This document shows, piece after piece, positions 23,441 through 23,864 of a stretch of 23,864 bases of DNA. Location: assembly GCF_002364335.1 (NCBI RefSeq), contig NZ_DEXW01000060.1, positions 864 to 24,727 of the forward strand. Reading direction: 5' to 3'. This DNA comes from Winogradskyella sp. UBA3174 (GTDB taxonomy: Bacteria > Bacteroidota > Bacteroidia > Flavobacteriales > Flavobacteriaceae). The stretch's first letter is position 1, and each line of letters begins with the position of its first letter. The translations under genes and the position numbers were made by a program. A model generated the notes under the pieces. The model saw only the letters and a program-made list of their open reading frames with translations, was not told the DNA's origin and did no database searches.

Positions 23441-23864
23441 ATGAAAAAAATTTACACACTATTTTTATTATTTTCATTAGCTAGCTATTCTCTTTCTGCA
23501 CAGTTAATTATTAACGAAGTATTATTTGACCCTCCAAATGATATTGCCGGAGATGCCAATGGTGATGGCACAAGAAGCGCATCTGCAGATGAGTTTATAG
23601 AGTTTATAAATATGTCTTCAACACCATTAGATATTAGTGGATATAAAATTTATGACACAACCAATTATGACCTTCTGCCGGGAACTGACACTCCTCGCCA
23701 CACCGTGCCAGAAAGCACAATAATTCCTGCAAATGGCATGTATGTTTTATTTGGTGGTGGAACACCAACAGGGATATCAGGAGATATTGTTGAAACATCG
23801 ACAACGGGTAATTTAAATTTATCAAACTCAGGAGATGTTATCACTATAACAGATGCATCTGGTA
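23441..23864 (+). CDS. Exported lamin-tail-domain protein, cut by the window end
   Basis: The first 141 codons of a gene that runs off the window. Signal peptide MKKIYTLFLLFSLASYSLSA then QLIINEVLFDPPNDIAG. Next GDANGDGTRSASADEFIEFI, LDISGYKIYDTT, GGGTPTG and LSNSGDVITITDASG make a lamin-tail domain that matches the 15582 lipoprotein closely. It lacks a lipobox. Whether a T9SS sorting domain or catalytic module follows cannot be seen. It lies 51 bases after the second porin, so it may extend the same operon. Confidence 0.85.
   Translation, partial: MKKIYTLFLLFSLASYSLSAQLIINEVLFDPPNDIAGDANGDGTRSASADEFIEFINMSSTPLDISGYKIYDTTNYDLLPGTDTPRHTVPESTIIPANGMYVLFGGGTPTGISGDIVETSTTGNLNLSNSGDVITITDASG

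Noticed and set aside
1..23864. CRISPR arrays, insertion sequences, tRNA or rRNA genes, phage attachment sites
   Set aside because: I saw no regularly spaced repeats, transposase motifs, cloverleaf-like sequences or integrase genes; the only long exact repeat found is the 59-base pair before the second porin.
13728..23864. Calling the locus a cyanophycin degradation cluster outright
   Set aside because: No S51 cyanophycinase is seen, and the isoaspartyl dipeptidase-like enzyme has an altered substrate pocket; kept only as one hypothesis.

Overview
The window is chromosomal DNA from a marine-type member of the Flavobacteriaceae (Bacteroidota). The evidence is the low GC content, TAnnTTTG-type -7 promoter boxes, a type IX secretion (T9SS) C-terminal sorting domain, 'Cys-Ser-Asp-Asp' surface-lipoprotein signals, and a housekeeping set (Mrp/Nfu, ferredoxin reductase, TrmB, PhoPR-like system) with typical flavobacterial sequences. 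I cannot name a genus.

Positions 1-9,580 are core metabolism and information processing. A glutaryl-CoA dehydrogenase-type acyl-CoA dehydrogenase is closed by a strong terminator. The remains of a metallophosphoesterase gene follow (frameshift, stop codon, two internal deletions, lost start). Next come minus-strand genes: mrp, nfu, a thioredoxin-reductase-like ferredoxin-NADP reductase and a 2Fe-2S ferredoxin (Fe-S and redox block), then trmB, a LysE-family exporter and an alkyltransferase-like DNA repair protein. A plus-strand MurG-like glycosyltransferase has a broken start and converges on a PhoR/PhoP-like two-component pair. Several minus-strand genes here start with TTG or GTG.

Positions 9,700-23,864 are an accessory nutrient-use region. 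A DASS/SLC13 carboxylate transporter and a surface-lipoprotein alpha/beta hydrolase lie divergent from a MocR/GabR-type regulator. Downstream are a T9SS-secreted lamin-tail-domain protein and an apparent operon: lamin-tail lipoprotein, DcuC-type C4-dicarboxylate carrier, isoaspartyl-dipeptidase-like amidohydrolase, OprO/OprP-type porin, M14 zinc carboxypeptidase, a second porin, and a third lamin-tail protein cut by the window end.

The main result is a shared control architecture. The direct repeat ATTGGT-N17-ATTGGT (23-base period) occurs three times: across the start of the MocR gene, upstream of the T9SS protein gene, and upstream of the lipoprotein operon. At the last two, the second repeat is followed by exactly 25 bases and then a TAnnTTTG box. 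This predicts one MocR-controlled regulon. A reasonable model is capture of a peptide-like or beta-aspartyl substrate at the surface (lamin-tail proteins), trimming by the M14 enzyme, entry through the porins, uptake of aspartate, C4-acid or dipeptide by DcuC and DASS carriers, and cleavage of isoaspartyl bonds in the cytoplasm. Cyanophycin-derived beta-Asp-Arg is one candidate substrate, but no cyanophycinase is visible. The regulator has Arg where the PLP-binding Lys is expected, and the dipeptidase has Lys where the substrate-amino-binding Glu is expected, so both may recognise unusual ligands.
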